Origin: Deltaproteobacteria bacterium
Lineage (GTDB): Bacteria; Desulfobacterota; Dissulfuribacteria; Dissulfuribacterales; QOAL01
Length of the DNA: 33,358 nt
Reading direction: 5' to 3'
Assembly (NCBI GenBank): GCA_026992735.1
Contig: JALWYO010000132.1
Location: 1-33,358, forward strand
Positions within the stretch are counted from its first letter, which is position 1. Every line of letters starts with the position of its first letter. Positions 9,083 to 19,461 of this stretch are shown here, one piece after another. The notes beneath the pieces were generated by a model that was not told the origin of the DNA, searched no databases, and was given only the letters and a program-made list of their open reading frames with translations. Position numbers and translations under genes: made by a program.

Positions 9083-11320
9083 ATGGAGTACCAGCAGCAG
9101 CCCCATGAGCAGGAGATCGACCTTCGAGATTATCTGAGAATATTAATAAAGCACAGGAATATAATCATCACGGTCACCATACTTGTAGTTGCAATCGCAG
9201 TACTCAAGGTATTTACGGCAACCCCTTACTATGTGGCAAGCGCAAAGCTTCTCATCGAGAGAAACTACAACGGCCAGATCGGCGGAAACATGTATATTCC
9301 CTACGATCCGGAGTTCCTCAAGACCCAGTTCGACATAATACAAAGCCGGGGTGTAATAAGCAGGGTTGTAAAAAAACTCAAACTTGACACGGAATACAAG
9401 CACTATTTCTTCAAGCAGGACAACCATTCATTCATAGCGCCTGTAACCGCCTGGTTTAACAATGCCATATATGGTACGATAAACTGGATGCTGGCATCGG
9501 ATTCGGATAATGAAACCGCTCAAAACTCAGCGGGCCCATCCCTATACTCCCAGGTAAAACCGGTTACCGAAGCGGACATTATTGCCTCAATAATCCAGAG
9601 CAGGCTGAGAGTCCACCCCATCCGGGAGACCAAGATCGTGGCCATAAGCTACATGGATGAAAATCCGGTGCTGGCCAGCCTTATCGTAAACGCCATTGCC
9701 GATGCCTACATGGATGAAATGCTGGATATCAAGATGAATGCCAGCAGGCATTCCATAAAATGGATGACCAGAAAGGCCGAAGAGGAAAAGAAAAAACTGG
9801 AAGCTGCCGAAAATGCCCTCCAGAAATACATGCAGGAGCATTCCATAGTAACCGTTCAAAATAAACTGGCGGTACTGCCCCAAAAATTGGCACAGTTCAG
9901 CACTGAGCTGTCCAAGGCTCAAACAGAGAGAAAGGAGCTGGAAGATATATACATGCAGATTAAGCAGGCAGGCAACAACCAGGCTGTCCTGGAATCCCTG
10001 CCTATCTTCAGCGTGAACCAAACACTCCAGTCATTGCGGGACCAGATTTTAAAGGCAAACCAGCACATAACAGAACTGTCCAAGAAATATGGCCCCAAGC
10101 ACCCGGTCATGATAAAGGCGCTCGAAGACCGCAGGGTCCTGCTTGGTGAAAAGAAAAAGGAGATACAGCGGATCGTCCAGACCACGGAGATGAAATACAG
10201 GCTGGCAAAGGCCAGGGAAGAAAACCTCCGGGACCTCCTGGAAAAAACAAAGCAGCAGCTAATCAACCTGAAGGGAAAGATGATACAATACGACATCCTC
10301 AAGAAACAGGCTGAGATCAACAGCGCCTTGTATGATACCCTGATAATGCGCATAAAACAGGAGACCGCCAACGAACAGACACAGACGGTCAATATCTGGA
10401 TGATAAGCAGGGCGGAAGTCCCCGACTACCCGGCAGTGCCCAGAAAGGGACGAACCATTCTGCTGGCCCTGGTCCTGGGGCTGTTTGGCGGTATAGGCAT
10501 TGCTTTCCTGATAGAATACCTTGACAATACGGTAAAATCTGCAAAGGAAATAGAAGAAAAAATCGGCATTCCAGTCCTCGCTACTTTAGCAGATATAAAA
10601 GACAGAGATAAAAATTCAAAGGAATCTATTGATGACGAAGTATTAAAACACCCGAGGGGACAGTTGGCCGAAAACCTCAGAACTCTGAGGTCCCAGCTCA
10701 TGCTGTCTTCAGCAGAGCATCCACCCCGTACCATACTGATTTCAAGTGCCGTGCCAGGAGAGGGCAAGACCTCGCTTGCTGCAAACCTTGCAGCCATCTT
10801 ATGCGAGGCCAAAAACAAGGTGCTGATGATAGACTGTGATATGCGGAAAGCCCGGATGCACAGGGTCTATAACATCGTAAATGAAAAAGGGCTCAGCTCA
10901 TTTCTCGCCGGCGAGGCAAAGGAAGGCGAGATAATCGCAAGGCTTACTGATCATGATATTCACGTTATTCCATCCGGCCCAATCCCCCCCAACCCGGCAG
11001 AACTCCTGATATCGCAGCGCATGAACAGGCTTGTAAAACACATGCGGGACAAGTATGACTTCATACTTTTTGACAGCCCTCCCATATTGAGCGTTACAGA
11101 TGCCCAGATACTGAGCAAGATCTCAGACGGAACAATAATCGTGGTCAGGGCTGCAAGTACCACCTTTGAACAATTAGAAAGCACATTAAAGCTCTTTACA
11201 AGCGTAAACGCACATATCCTTGGCATAGTGCTGAACAGGATGGACCTTTCCAAACATGGCTATTCATACTACCCAGGATATTACAGCTATTACTATCAGT
11301 ACAAGACAACAGACAAATAG
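9083..11320 (+). CDS. Chain-length determinant / BY-type tyrosine kinase (Wzc-like)
   Basis: N-terminal Wzz domain; Walker A SSAVPGEGKTSLAANLA; Walker A' VLMIDCDMRKA; Walker B FILFDSPP; Tyr-rich tail GYSYYPGYYSYYYQYK. Confidence 0.9.
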   Translation: MEYQQQPHEQEIDLRDYLRILIKHRNIIITVTILVVAIAVLKVFTATPYYVASAKLLIERNYNGQIGGNMYIPYDPEFLKTQFDIIQSRGVISRVVKKLKLDTEYKHYFFKQDNHSFIAPVTAWFNNAIYGTINWMLASDSDNETAQNSAGPSLYSQVKPVTEADIIASIIQSRLRVHPIRETKIVAISYMDENPVLASLIVNAIADAYMDEMLDIKMNASRHSIKWMTRKAEEEKKKLEAAENALQKYMQEHSIVTVQNKLAVLPQKLAQFSTELSKAQTERKELEDIYMQIKQAGNNQAVLESLPIFSVNQTLQSLRDQILKANQHITELSKKYGPKHPVMIKALEDRRVLLGEKKKEIQRIVQTTEMKYRLAKAREENLRDLLEKTKQQLINLKGKMIQYDILKKQAEINSALYDTLIMRIKQETANEQTQTVNIWMISRAEVPDYPAVPRKGRTILLALVLGLFGGIGIAFLIEYLDNTVKSAKEIEEKIGIPVLATLADIKDRDKNSKESIDDEVLKHPRGQLAENLRTLRSQLMLSSAEHPPRTILISSAVPGEGKTSLAANLAAILCEAKNKVLMIDCDMRKARMHRVYNIVNEKGLSSFLAGEAKEGEIIARLTDHDIHVIPSGPIPPNPAELLISQRMNRLVKHMRDKYDFILFDSPPILSVTDAQILSKISDGTIIVVRAASTTFEQLESTLKLFTSVNAHILGIVLNRMDLSKHGYSYYPGYYSYYYQYKTTDK

Positions 11321-11450
11321 ACAAAATATCCGCTGTTATGGGGCAGCCACCCAATGCTACTAATATGCCAGGATACAATCCATAAAATATCAATAAATTG
11401 CCTATGTAAGCAGATACAGAAGAATTTGCACGGACTTATAGAGAAGTTAC

Positions 11451-12167
11451 ATGATAGACATACACTGCCATATCCTGCCCGGCATTGATGATGGGGCCAT
11501 GGACCAGGAAGAATCCATCCACATGGCTGAAATCGCCTTGTCAGACGGGATAAGCTGTGCCATTGCAACTCCCCACGTACTCGGGCCGTCGCCTCGCATG
11601 GATGAAATCAGGCAGGAAGTGGACAGACTGAACGGAATGATAAGCAAACAGGGGCTGGATTTCAGGATCTTCCCCGGGGCCGAGGTAAATTTTTATGCCG
11701 AACTGCCGGACATGGCGCAATACTGCCTGAACGAAACAAAATATCTCCTGTTCGAACTACCCTTTGACCACATACCTTCTGCAGCAGGAGAGCGCATATC
11801 AATGCTGTGCAGTCACGGCATTCACCCCATCCTTGCACACCCGGAAAGGAACTTAGCGGTAGTCATGGAACCAGACAAGCTCAGGGAACTTGCAGGGACA
11901 AACGTGCTGGTGCAGATATCTGCAGGTAGCCTTACAGGGCTATTTGGCCCGGACGTACAGCGATGCGCCATGTACCTCGTCGGCCAGGGCCTGGTGGATT
12001 TCCTTGCCACAGATGCACATTCTGCCAGCCATCGCCCGCCCCTGATGTCCAAGGCTTCAAAGATCGCCGCCAGAATAGCGGGGCGTGATGCTGCAAGGCG
12101 GATGGTTTATGACAATGCCACGCAAATTGTTGCGCAATGCAGCGCAGACGGAAAACACCCCGGGTAA
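11451..12167 (+). CDS. PHP-type tyrosine-protein phosphatase, CpsB/YwqE-like
   Basis: MIDIHCHILPGIDDGAMDQEESIHMAEIALSDGISCAIATPHV; HPERN; ATDAHS. Confidence 0.85.
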   Translation: MIDIHCHILPGIDDGAMDQEESIHMAEIALSDGISCAIATPHVLGPSPRMDEIRQEVDRLNGMISKQGLDFRIFPGAEVNFYAELPDMAQYCLNETKYLLFELPFDHIPSAAGERISMLCSHGIHPILAHPERNLAVVMEPDKLRELAGTNVLVQISAGSLTGLFGPDVQRCAMYLVGQGLVDFLATDAHSASHRPPLMSKASKIAARIAGRDAARRMVYDNATQIVAQCSADGKHPG

Positions 12168-12193
12168 AAGCCAGCGGGAATTACGAGGTTACC

Positions 12194-14551
12194 ATGCTGC
12201 ATGCAAAGGTCTGGTCAATCGAGTTCGTTCTGTACCTGTTCATACTGGTCTTCTGCCCGCTTGCATTTGGAACCGTGGAGCAATGGTCCATCACGGTCAT
12301 GGAATTCGTGGTGACTGCCTCCCTGTCCATCCTGCTTTTGCGCACTGTTGCAAGGAACAGGGGACGCTGCTACAGGGTTCCTGGGGCTGTTCCCCTGTTC
12401 CTGCTCCTGGCATTCATGATGATCCAGGCAGTGCCCCTGCCCCCTGGGCTGCAAAGCAGCTTATCGCCGGCAGCCCATAACGTCTATGAATCCCTGCAAA
12501 TACTCCAGGGCCATCTTCCATACCTTCCCCTTACAGTAAACCTGCAGGCCACTGCCAGGGAATTTTTCAGAATAGCCACGTACGTGCTCTTCTACCTGCT
12601 CACCGTCAACCTCCTTGACAGTTATGCCCGCCTGAAAACAACCCTGTTTATTGTTGCCGGCCTTGCCGGAACCATCGCCTTTCTGGCCATACTGCAGAAA
12701 TTTACATCACATGGGCTTATCTTCTGGTTCCGCAGCGCGCCTGAAAACACTGCTCCAGTAGGGCCCTGGATATACCACAACCAATTTGCAGGCTTTATGG
12801 AAATGCTCATACCGCTCACGGCTGCCCTGTTCCTCTGCTACAGGCCGAATGTATCCTACAAGATCCCTCTCAGGCAAAAAATCGTAGAATTTTTCTCATT
12901 TCCCGGCGCAAACAGTTATATCCTCCTGGGATTTTCTGCTGTCATAGCCGCGGTATCTATCTTCATCAGCCTTTCAAGAGGAGGGATAACCTCGTTTCTT
13001 CTCTCGTTTCTCCTGTTTCTCTTCCTGGTTGCGCGCAGAAACAGCCTGATCAGAAGCATACTCCCGGTACTGACCATATTCGTACTGTTCATCCAAGGAG
13101 TCACCTGGTTTGGATGGGAGCCAATAGTCAAACGCTTTCAGGGCATAGTCAATGAACAGGGGCAGATATTTAACGGGCGGTTTTACATCTGGCAGGACTG
13201 CTTAAACATCATAAAGGACTACTGGCTTTGCGGCACCGGTTTTGGCACACTGGAACAGATATTTCCCCTGTACAGGAACAAGATGCCCTATGGCACCATA
13301 CTCGACCACGCCCATAATGATTTCATAGAGCTCTGGACAGACGGCGGCATCATATCCCTGGTACTCGTGGGCTGGTTTTTTATGACCATAATGTGGCACG
13401 GATGGAACAGGATCAGGAACCGCAGAGATATCTTTTCCATCTACTGCTTCAAGGGCGCCTTCTGCGGCATCGCTGCCATGTTCTTCCACAGTTTCCTTGA
13501 CTTCAACATGCACAACGGTGCCGATGGCCTGTATTTCTTCTTTCTGTGCGGGGTCATGGTCTCTGCAATAAATATCAGGAGATACGGCAGGACAAGGAAA
13601 AACCTGCTTGATAAAAGGAAGACCGCCATGGCCCTGCTTACCGTGTCTGTTTTTATCATGATCATAGGCACCAGGTTCAACGTGGGACAGCTCGTCTCCC
13701 AGAATATATTCAACCAGATAAACAGGGTGTACCTGAACAGGTTCATCCCAAGGGAACGCCTAATGGACATGAGGGCCTCCATCCAGAAGGCCATTGACGC
13801 CAATCCTCTAGACGCCCGGAACAGATTCGCAGCGGCGAACATCGACGCATTCCTGAACCGCCCATCCATGACCTTGGAGGAGTATGGAAAGACCCTGTGG
13901 CTTGAGCCAACCAACCCGGATTTTCTCATGCGGATCGGCATCTATACCGGCCGGGATGATTTCAAGGCAGGCAACTCCCTGATGAAACGGGCCATAAAAT
14001 ATGATCATCTCAATCCTGACCTTCACTTTGAATATGCTGCCTGGCTTTTTGAACAAGGACATATCAGAGAAGGCATCGAAGAGCTGAAGGAGGTCATGGA
14101 CCTGGATGCGAAACGGCTGAAGGAGTGCATAAATCTTCTTATTGCCCATGGCATGGACATACAGGATACGGAACAAATCATGCCTGACAGGGTTCGGCCA
14201 TACCTCAACCTTGCCGCCTATTTTGAAAAGACGGGCCAGGAAAAGACCGCCACAGCCTTGTACCGCAAGGCCCTTTTCATGGTGAAACATGAAAAAAAGA
14301 TGGAAAGACATTTCTTTATCGTTCCATACAATTTCTTTGTCAGGCACCATATGTACGACGAGGCCCTGGTTGCCATCAACCAGGGGATACGATACCGTCC
14401 CAAGGATAGCCTCATCCACATGAAGGCCGGAGATCTCTACAGGAGGATAGGCCTGGTATTCAAGGCAGAGGAGGAATATAGGCAGGTACTGGTCATTGAC
14501 CCGGACAACAATGCGGCCAGAAAGAAACTGCAGGCCGTCTCCAGGGATTGA
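12194..14551 (+). CDS. O-antigen ligase/polymerase (Wzy_C-like) membrane protein with C-terminal TPR region
   Basis: Many TM helices; FNGRFYIWQDCLNIIKDYWLCGTGFGTLEQIFPLYR...DHAHNDFIELWTDGGI ligase motif; TPR-like C-terminus. Start moved to ATG 12194 (GAGG upstream). Confidence 0.8.
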   Translation: MLHAKVWSIEFVLYLFILVFCPLAFGTVEQWSITVMEFVVTASLSILLLRTVARNRGRCYRVPGAVPLFLLLAFMMIQAVPLPPGLQSSLSPAAHNVYESLQILQGHLPYLPLTVNLQATAREFFRIATYVLFYLLTVNLLDSYARLKTTLFIVAGLAGTIAFLAILQKFTSHGLIFWFRSAPENTAPVGPWIYHNQFAGFMEMLIPLTAALFLCYRPNVSYKIPLRQKIVEFFSFPGANSYILLGFSAVIAAVSIFISLSRGGITSFLLSFLLFLFLVARRNSLIRSILPVLTIFVLFIQGVTWFGWEPIVKRFQGIVNEQGQIFNGRFYIWQDCLNIIKDYWLCGTGFGTLEQIFPLYRNKMPYGTILDHAHNDFIELWTDGGIISLVLVGWFFMTIMWHGWNRIRNRRDIFSIYCFKGAFCGIAAMFFHSFLDFNMHNGADGLYFFFLCGVMVSAINIRRYGRTRKNLLDKRKTAMALLTVSVFIMIIGTRFNVGQLVSQNIFNQINRVYLNRFIPRERLMDMRASIQKAIDANPLDARNRFAAANIDAFLNRPSMTLEEYGKTLWLEPTNPDFLMRIGIYTGRDDFKAGNSLMKRAIKYDHLNPDLHFEYAAWLFEQGHIREGIEELKEVMDLDAKRLKECINLLIAHGMDIQDTEQIMPDRVRPYLNLAAYFEKTGQEKTATALYRKALFMVKHEKKMERHFFIVPYNFFVRHHMYDEALVAINQGIRYRPKDSLIHMKAGDLYRRIGLVFKAEEEYRQVLVIDPDNNAARKKLQAVSRD

Positions 14552-14594
14552 CATCCGGGTCTTCATGTGCAGTGTCCAGACATCTAAACATGAC

Positions 14595-14703
14595 GTAAGC
14601 GCTCAAAGAGTGCCGCATCTGCTGTGTTGGCGGGCGCTTGAAGTACAGGGAGTACGACTGCGCGCCCACCGCCTTACATCTGCGGCACTCTTTGAGCGCT
14701 TAC
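14595..14703. repeat. Long palindromic/hairpin element with 23-bp perfect outer arms
   Basis: Arm GTAAGCGCTCAAAGAGTGCCGCA (14595-14617) is the exact reverse complement of TGCGGCACTCTTTGAGCGCTTAC (14681-14703); inner GGGCGC/GCGCCC and GTAC/GTAC arms extend the fold. Confidence 0.85.
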
Positions 14704-14731
14704 AGAATGGGAATATATACAGTAAAGCCCA

Positions 14732-15256
14732 TTGGAACCTGTGATCAGTTACAACATGACAGAAATTCCCCACGAAATAGCCGTTAATTTCATGGAACAG
14801 GCCATTGCGCAGGCTCTGACGGCCAGGGATATGGCTGAGGTTCCGATAGGTGCCGTGATCGTCTCGCAAACAGGAGAAATCCTGGCTGTCGCCCACAACA
14901 GCCCTGTATCCCTCAATGATCCTACAGCCCATGCGGAGATCCTTGCCATTAGAAAGGCGGCTGAGAAGGCCGGGAACTACCGTCTTCCAGGCACAACCAT
15001 GTTTGTAACCATTGAGCCATGCCCAATGTGTGCAGGCGCCATGATACATGCCAGGGTGAAAAGGGTATTTTTTGGCGCCAGCGACCCTAAAGGCGGCGCC
15101 TTCGGCTCGGTAATGAATATAAACTCCGTTCCGGGCCTGAACCACCGAATTGAAGTACATGGCGGCCTGCTGGCATCCAGGTGTGCGCATATCATCAGGG
15201 ATTTCTTTGCAGAAAGACGCATGGCTGGGGAAATACCTCCTGCTGACGGGCAATGA
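14732..15256 (+). CDS. tadA: tRNA(adenine34) deaminase
   Basis: HAEILAIRKAAE, PCPMCAGAMIHARVKRVFFGASDPKGGAFGS zinc-deaminase motifs. Start could also be ATG 14756. Confidence 0.88.
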   Translation: MEPVISYNMTEIPHEIAVNFMEQAIAQALTARDMAEVPIGAVIVSQTGEILAVAHNSPVSLNDPTAHAEILAIRKAAEKAGNYRLPGTTMFVTIEPCPMCAGAMIHARVKRVFFGASDPKGGAFGSVMNINSVPGLNHRIEVHGGLLASRCAHIIRDFFAERRMAGEIPPADGQ

Positions 15257-15383
15257 ACCGTGCACATACCACATCAGCTTGTCTTTCCTCTTTCATGAAA
15301 CCGGGCTTGCCCCAGGTACAAGGCGGTCTTAGTGTAATCATATGTAACATGGATGCATTCGATCTGTGTGGAGAAATTTCAGG

Positions 15384-15494
15384 ATGAAAGAAATGAAAAG
15401 ATTAAATGTAAAAGGGCTGGCTATTGCCCTTGGCGCTACCTGGTCCCTGGGCGTCTTGATGAAGGTTGCCGGGCGCCACAGGACGTTAAGGTGA
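15384..15494 (+). pseudogene. Possible remnant of a small phage-holin-like/membrane protein gene
   Basis: MKEMKRLNVKGLAIALGATWSLGVLMKVAGRHRTLR* has one hydrophobic segment and stops early; weak family resemblance from memory only. Confidence 0.25.
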
Positions 15495-15664
15495 TCCACG
15501 GCTGTATCAAGGCCATAACTCCTGGCCAGGAAACCAGGCCATGCCACCTTTGATTATATATGGATTTTCTTGCCTCTCCCATCCTTATTTGATACATTTT
15601 AGAGATTTTAGAACGGGTTATTTCATAGAAGAATTCCTGGTCTGGGGCACAAGAAATAAGACAA

Positions 15665-15757
<93 letters not shown>

Positions 15758-15957
15758 TTTTTTGCCTTTTGTTGTTGACGCCATGCAGGAAACAGGGGTA
15801 TAAACATCAGCCTGCATGCCTGCAGCCTTGATTCATGCAGCATTTTAACTGGCCCAGCCGCATCTTCCTGTATTTTCTTCCAGACGATGAATAATGGATA
15901 TGCTTGGCAATAACAGAATTTGGGTATAAAGTTAAACCAGTTTTTTAATAGAGAGAC

Positions 15958-16048
<91 letters not shown>

Positions 16049-16066
16049 CATGCCAGAGACCATTTT

Positions 16067-16168
16067 GATAGCCGGGTCCTGCGCAACGAAATCCCGCGAA
16101 CCCCGCCAGGTCCGGAAGGAAGCAACGGTAGTGGGACCCTTCGTGTGCCGCAGGGGTGCCTGGCTATC
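16067..16168 (+). ncRNA. ffs: Bacterial small SRP RNA (4.5S)
   Basis: GATAGCCGGG...GGCTATC closing stem; CCAGGTCCGGAAGGAAGCAACGG apical motif; lies upstream of dnaX. Confidence 0.92.
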
Positions 16169-16200
16169 ATCTTTTTCTTCTATCTTTTACAGCAGGTACA

Positions 16201-17988
16201 ATGTCCTATTTAGTGCTGGCCAGAAAATGGCGGCCCCAGACCTTTGAAGCAGTAATAGGCCAGGGCCATGTAACCAGAACGCTGCAGAATGCGCTCGGAA
16301 ATGACCGGGTCGCCCATGCCCTCCTGTTCAGCGGGCCGCGTGGCGTTGGCAAAACCTCTGTGGCACGTATACTCGCCAAGGCCCTCAACTGCGAAAACGG
16401 CCCTGCGCCTGACCCATGCAACGACTGTGCAATATGCAGACAAATCACTGCTGGCCACAATGTTGATGTAAACGAGATAGACGGGGCCTCAAACAGGGGC
16501 ATAGACGAGATCCGGCAGCTCAGGGAAGACATCCGCTTCCAGCCAGCCCAGTGCAGATTCAGGATATACATCATAGATGAAGTACACATGCTTACCAAAG
16601 AGGCCTTCAATGCCCTGTTGAAGACCTTGGAAGAGCCGCCGTCCCATGCCTACTTTGTATTTGCCACCACTGAACCAAAAAAAATCCCGGCGACCATACA
16701 TTCCAGATGCCAGCACTTTGAATTCAGGCGTCTGCCGGAAAAGGAGCTGGCCGACCACCTTGACCACATAGTGGAAAAAGAGGGGCTTGGCCTGCCGCGA
16801 GAGGCCACTCTGCTGCTTGCAAGAGAGGCGGAAGGAAGCGTCAGGGACAGTCTTAGCCTGCTCGACCAGGTAGCTGCGTTTGGCGCCAGAACCTATCAGG
16901 ATGTCTGCGAAGCGCTTGGCGTAATCGGCATCAAAACCACAGAAAACCTTGCCTATTACATACTCCAGTCCGATATCCCGTCAGTCCTGGCTACCATAGA
17001 CAAGGCCTACCGTATGGGTTCTGATCTTGTAAAACTTGCCGAGGACCTGCTCAAATTTCTAAGGGACATTGCCCTGTTAAAAAGGCTGAAGCCACAGGAA
17101 AGTGCTGAACTGGTAAACATAGATACAGGGCGTATCCAGAACCTGCGTAAAAAATTTTCCTCCTGTACCTTCAGCCAGATACTACAGGCCATGCACATCC
17201 TGTCCAGCTCCATGGAGGATATCCACAGGAGCAGCAACCCCAAAATGACTCTGGAAATTATATTTCTCAGGCTCTGCACCCTCAGGGAATTCTCGGGGAT
17301 TGACGAGCTGATCCAGAAGGTAGAGGCCTTACTTAAGCTCTACAGAGAGACAGGAGGCTTAGAACAAGGCGGGGGGAAAGAGCAGCAACGGCCTGCCCCG
17401 CATGCGTCCCCGGCACTCCCGCCCCACTCGGAAGAGCCGCCTCCTGCCGAACCTGAAAATATCCAGATGGATTCAGTGCCGGATACCGAAGTAGCTGATC
17501 TTGCTGCTTCACCTGCACCTGACACAGAAAAAGGGCAGACCGCTGACAAAACTCCCGAGTCCCACAAGGACATCAAGGCCTGCTGGAACGAGTTCACAGA
17601 GACGGTAAGGGAAAAAAGGCCGAGCCTTGGGAGCGCACTTGATGCATCATGTATCGAACTAAAGGCCCTGGATGAATCATCCATGGAGATCACATGCCGT
17701 CCGGACATGATGGGAGAGATGCTATGTGACAGGGAAAACGCGGCTCTACTGAACCATCTTGCTGAAAAATTTTTCAACAGGCCTGTTAACATAAAATTCA
17801 AGATACAGCAGGCCCCGCAAGCCCCGGACAGCAAAAGCAGAACCGCCAAGGGGAAAAGGCTGCTCTCCAAGAGGGAACAGCTCATAAACAAACCGCTTGT
17901 ACAGGAAACATTAAACATCTTCCAGGCCAGGATAAGCGGTGTTACTCTCTACACAAACAGAAAATACAGAAAAAAATACAAGAGGTAG
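16201..17988 (+). CDS. dnaX: DNA polymerase III subunit gamma/tau
   Basis: MSYLVLARKWRPQTFEAVIGQGHVTRTLQNAL...FSGPRGVGKTSVARILAKALNC; zinc module; start ATG 16201. Confidence 0.95.
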   Translation: MSYLVLARKWRPQTFEAVIGQGHVTRTLQNALGNDRVAHALLFSGPRGVGKTSVARILAKALNCENGPAPDPCNDCAICRQITAGHNVDVNEIDGASNRGIDEIRQLREDIRFQPAQCRFRIYIIDEVHMLTKEAFNALLKTLEEPPSHAYFVFATTEPKKIPATIHSRCQHFEFRRLPEKELADHLDHIVEKEGLGLPREATLLLAREAEGSVRDSLSLLDQVAAFGARTYQDVCEALGVIGIKTTENLAYYILQSDIPSVLATIDKAYRMGSDLVKLAEDLLKFLRDIALLKRLKPQESAELVNIDTGRIQNLRKKFSSCTFSQILQAMHILSSSMEDIHRSSNPKMTLEIIFLRLCTLREFSGIDELIQKVEALLKLYRETGGLEQGGGKEQQRPAPHASPALPPHSEEPPPAEPENIQMDSVPDTEVADLAASPAPDTEKGQTADKTPESHKDIKACWNEFTETVREKRPSLGSALDASCIELKALDESSMEITCRPDMMGEMLCDRENAALLNHLAEKFFNRPVNIKFKIQQAPQAPDSKSRTAKGKRLLSKREQLINKPLVQETLNIFQARISGVTLYTNRKYRKKYKR

Positions 17989-17993
17989 ACAAG

Positions 17994-18308
17994 ATGAACC
18001 CAAATATGAAAGAAATGATGAGGCAGGCCCAGATACTCCAGAACAAGATCGCCAAGACACAGGAAGAACTCAAGAAGCGCACTGTGGAAGTCTCTGTTGG
18101 TGGAGGCATGGTAAAGGCAGTTGCCAACGGCACACCCCAGATAGTATCCCTGTCCATAGAAAAGGAAGTTGTGGACCCTGAAGACGTGGAGATGCTTCAG
18201 GATCTTGTTGTGGCTGCAGTAAACGAAGCCCTCGTCAGATCAAAGGAGATGGTTGACTCCGAAATGGCCAAAATAACCGGCGGACTCAAGATGCCAGGGA
18301 TGTTTTAA
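17994..18308 (+). CDS. YbaB/EbfC family nucleoid-associated protein
   Basis: MNPNMKEMMRQAQILQNKIAKTQEELKKRTVEVSVGGGMVKAVANG; dnaX-ybaB-recR order. Confidence 0.92.
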   Translation: MNPNMKEMMRQAQILQNKIAKTQEELKKRTVEVSVGGGMVKAVANGTPQIVSLSIEKEVVDPEDVEMLQDLVVAAVNEALVRSKEMVDSEMAKITGGLKMPGMF

Positions 18309-18314
18309 GAGCCC

Positions 18315-18920
18315 ATGCCCCAATCAATGCCTCCAGCCCTGGAGCGGCTGGTAAAGAACCTTCAGCGCCTACCGGGAATAGGTGAAAAGACCGCAACCAG
18401 GCTTGCGCTTCATGTGCTCAGATGGCCGCAGGCCCAGGCCAGGGAACTGGCGGAATCAATAGGAAATCTGCATGAAAAGATTGGGCTCTGTTCAAGGTGT
18501 TATACTTTTTCAGAGAAGGACCCGTGCGCTGTATGCAGCAACCCGGAAAGAGATACCAGCCTGATCTGCGTGGTCGAAGAGCCCGGAGACGTGCTGGCCA
18601 TAGAAAAGGCTGGCTGTTACAAGGGATTGTACCATGTCCTCCAGGGCGTGCTTGCTCCCATGGATGGCATTGGCCCTGAACAGCTCAAGATAACTGAACT
18701 CCTCGCCCGCCTGGAGACCGAACAGGTAAAGGAAGTGATAGTTGCCACGAGCAGCACGGCGGCAGGAGAGGCCACATCCAGCTACCTCTACGGGCTTCTG
18801 TCAGAAAAAGGCGTCAAGACGTCCAGGATAGCCTGCGGGATACCCATGGGCTCGGATCTGAAATACGCCGACCAGATGACACTGAAAAAGGCCATAGAGT
18901 TCAGGACCAGCCTTACCTGA
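18315..18920 (+). CDS. recR: Recombination protein RecR
   Basis: LVKNLQRLPGIGEKTATRLALH; CSRCYTFSEKDPCAVCSNPERD zinc finger; Toprim VVEEPGDVLAIEKAG. Confidence 0.95.
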   Translation: MPQSMPPALERLVKNLQRLPGIGEKTATRLALHVLRWPQAQARELAESIGNLHEKIGLCSRCYTFSEKDPCAVCSNPERDTSLICVVEEPGDVLAIEKAGCYKGLYHVLQGVLAPMDGIGPEQLKITELLARLETEQVKEVIVATSSTAAGEATSSYLYGLLSEKGVKTSRIACGIPMGSDLKYADQMTLKKAIEFRTSLT

Positions 18921-18945
18921 ACGGATGGACCCTTGTTTCATCTGC

Positions 18946-19461
18946 CTAAAAGGGAGTCTGGTGCGATGGTATGGACGCGATGACCTTTGCCACGAACCAG
19001 CTTATCATGATCCCGCATATCAGCAGGCGCACAAACGTGGCCACGATAAATCCGACAAAGCTGCCGAATCCAGACGTCAGTGCCTTTTTCATCTCCCCTC
19101 CATAGAGGAGCTCCCCTGCCACTGCTCCGAGAAAAGGGCCGATGATAAGGCCGGGAGGGCCAATGAAAAAGACCAGGGCCATTCCCAGCACAGCGCCCAC
19201 GGCACCGGCGGTAGTACCCTTGAACTTCTTCACACCCCAGATAGTGGCAAGATAATCCACTACGTAAGTAAGCAGGGCCAGGGCCCCCTCTGCGAAAAAG
19301 AAACCCATGGACCAGTGGACCTGTGGATTAAGAAACCCGTAGGCGACTATACCCAGCCAGACCATGAGCGCACCAGGGAGACCCGGCAATATCATGCCGG
19401 CAATGCCGGTAACAAGCAGGATAAACGATATTATGGCAGCAAGGGCAACAGAATCCATCAA
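18946..19461 (-). CDS. DUF456 family membrane protein
   Basis: Repeated TM segments with GLPGALMVWLGIVAYGF and FIGPPGLIIGPFLGAVAGELL. Confidence 0.8.
   Translation of the reverse strand: MMDSVALAAIISFILLVTGIAGMILPGLPGALMVWLGIVAYGFLNPQVHWSMGFFFAEGALALLTYVVDYLATIWGVKKFKGTTAGAVGAVLGMALVFFIGPPGLIIGPFLGAVAGELLYGGEMKKALTSGFGSFVGFIVATFVRLLICGIMISWFVAKVIASIPSHQTPF

Noticed and set aside
17600-17980. A-rich tracts in dnaX as possible programmed frameshift sites (GGGAAAAAAGG, CAGAAAAAAATAC)
   Set aside because: Neither sits in the classic A-AAA-AAG phase with an obvious downstream hairpin and short -1 frame.
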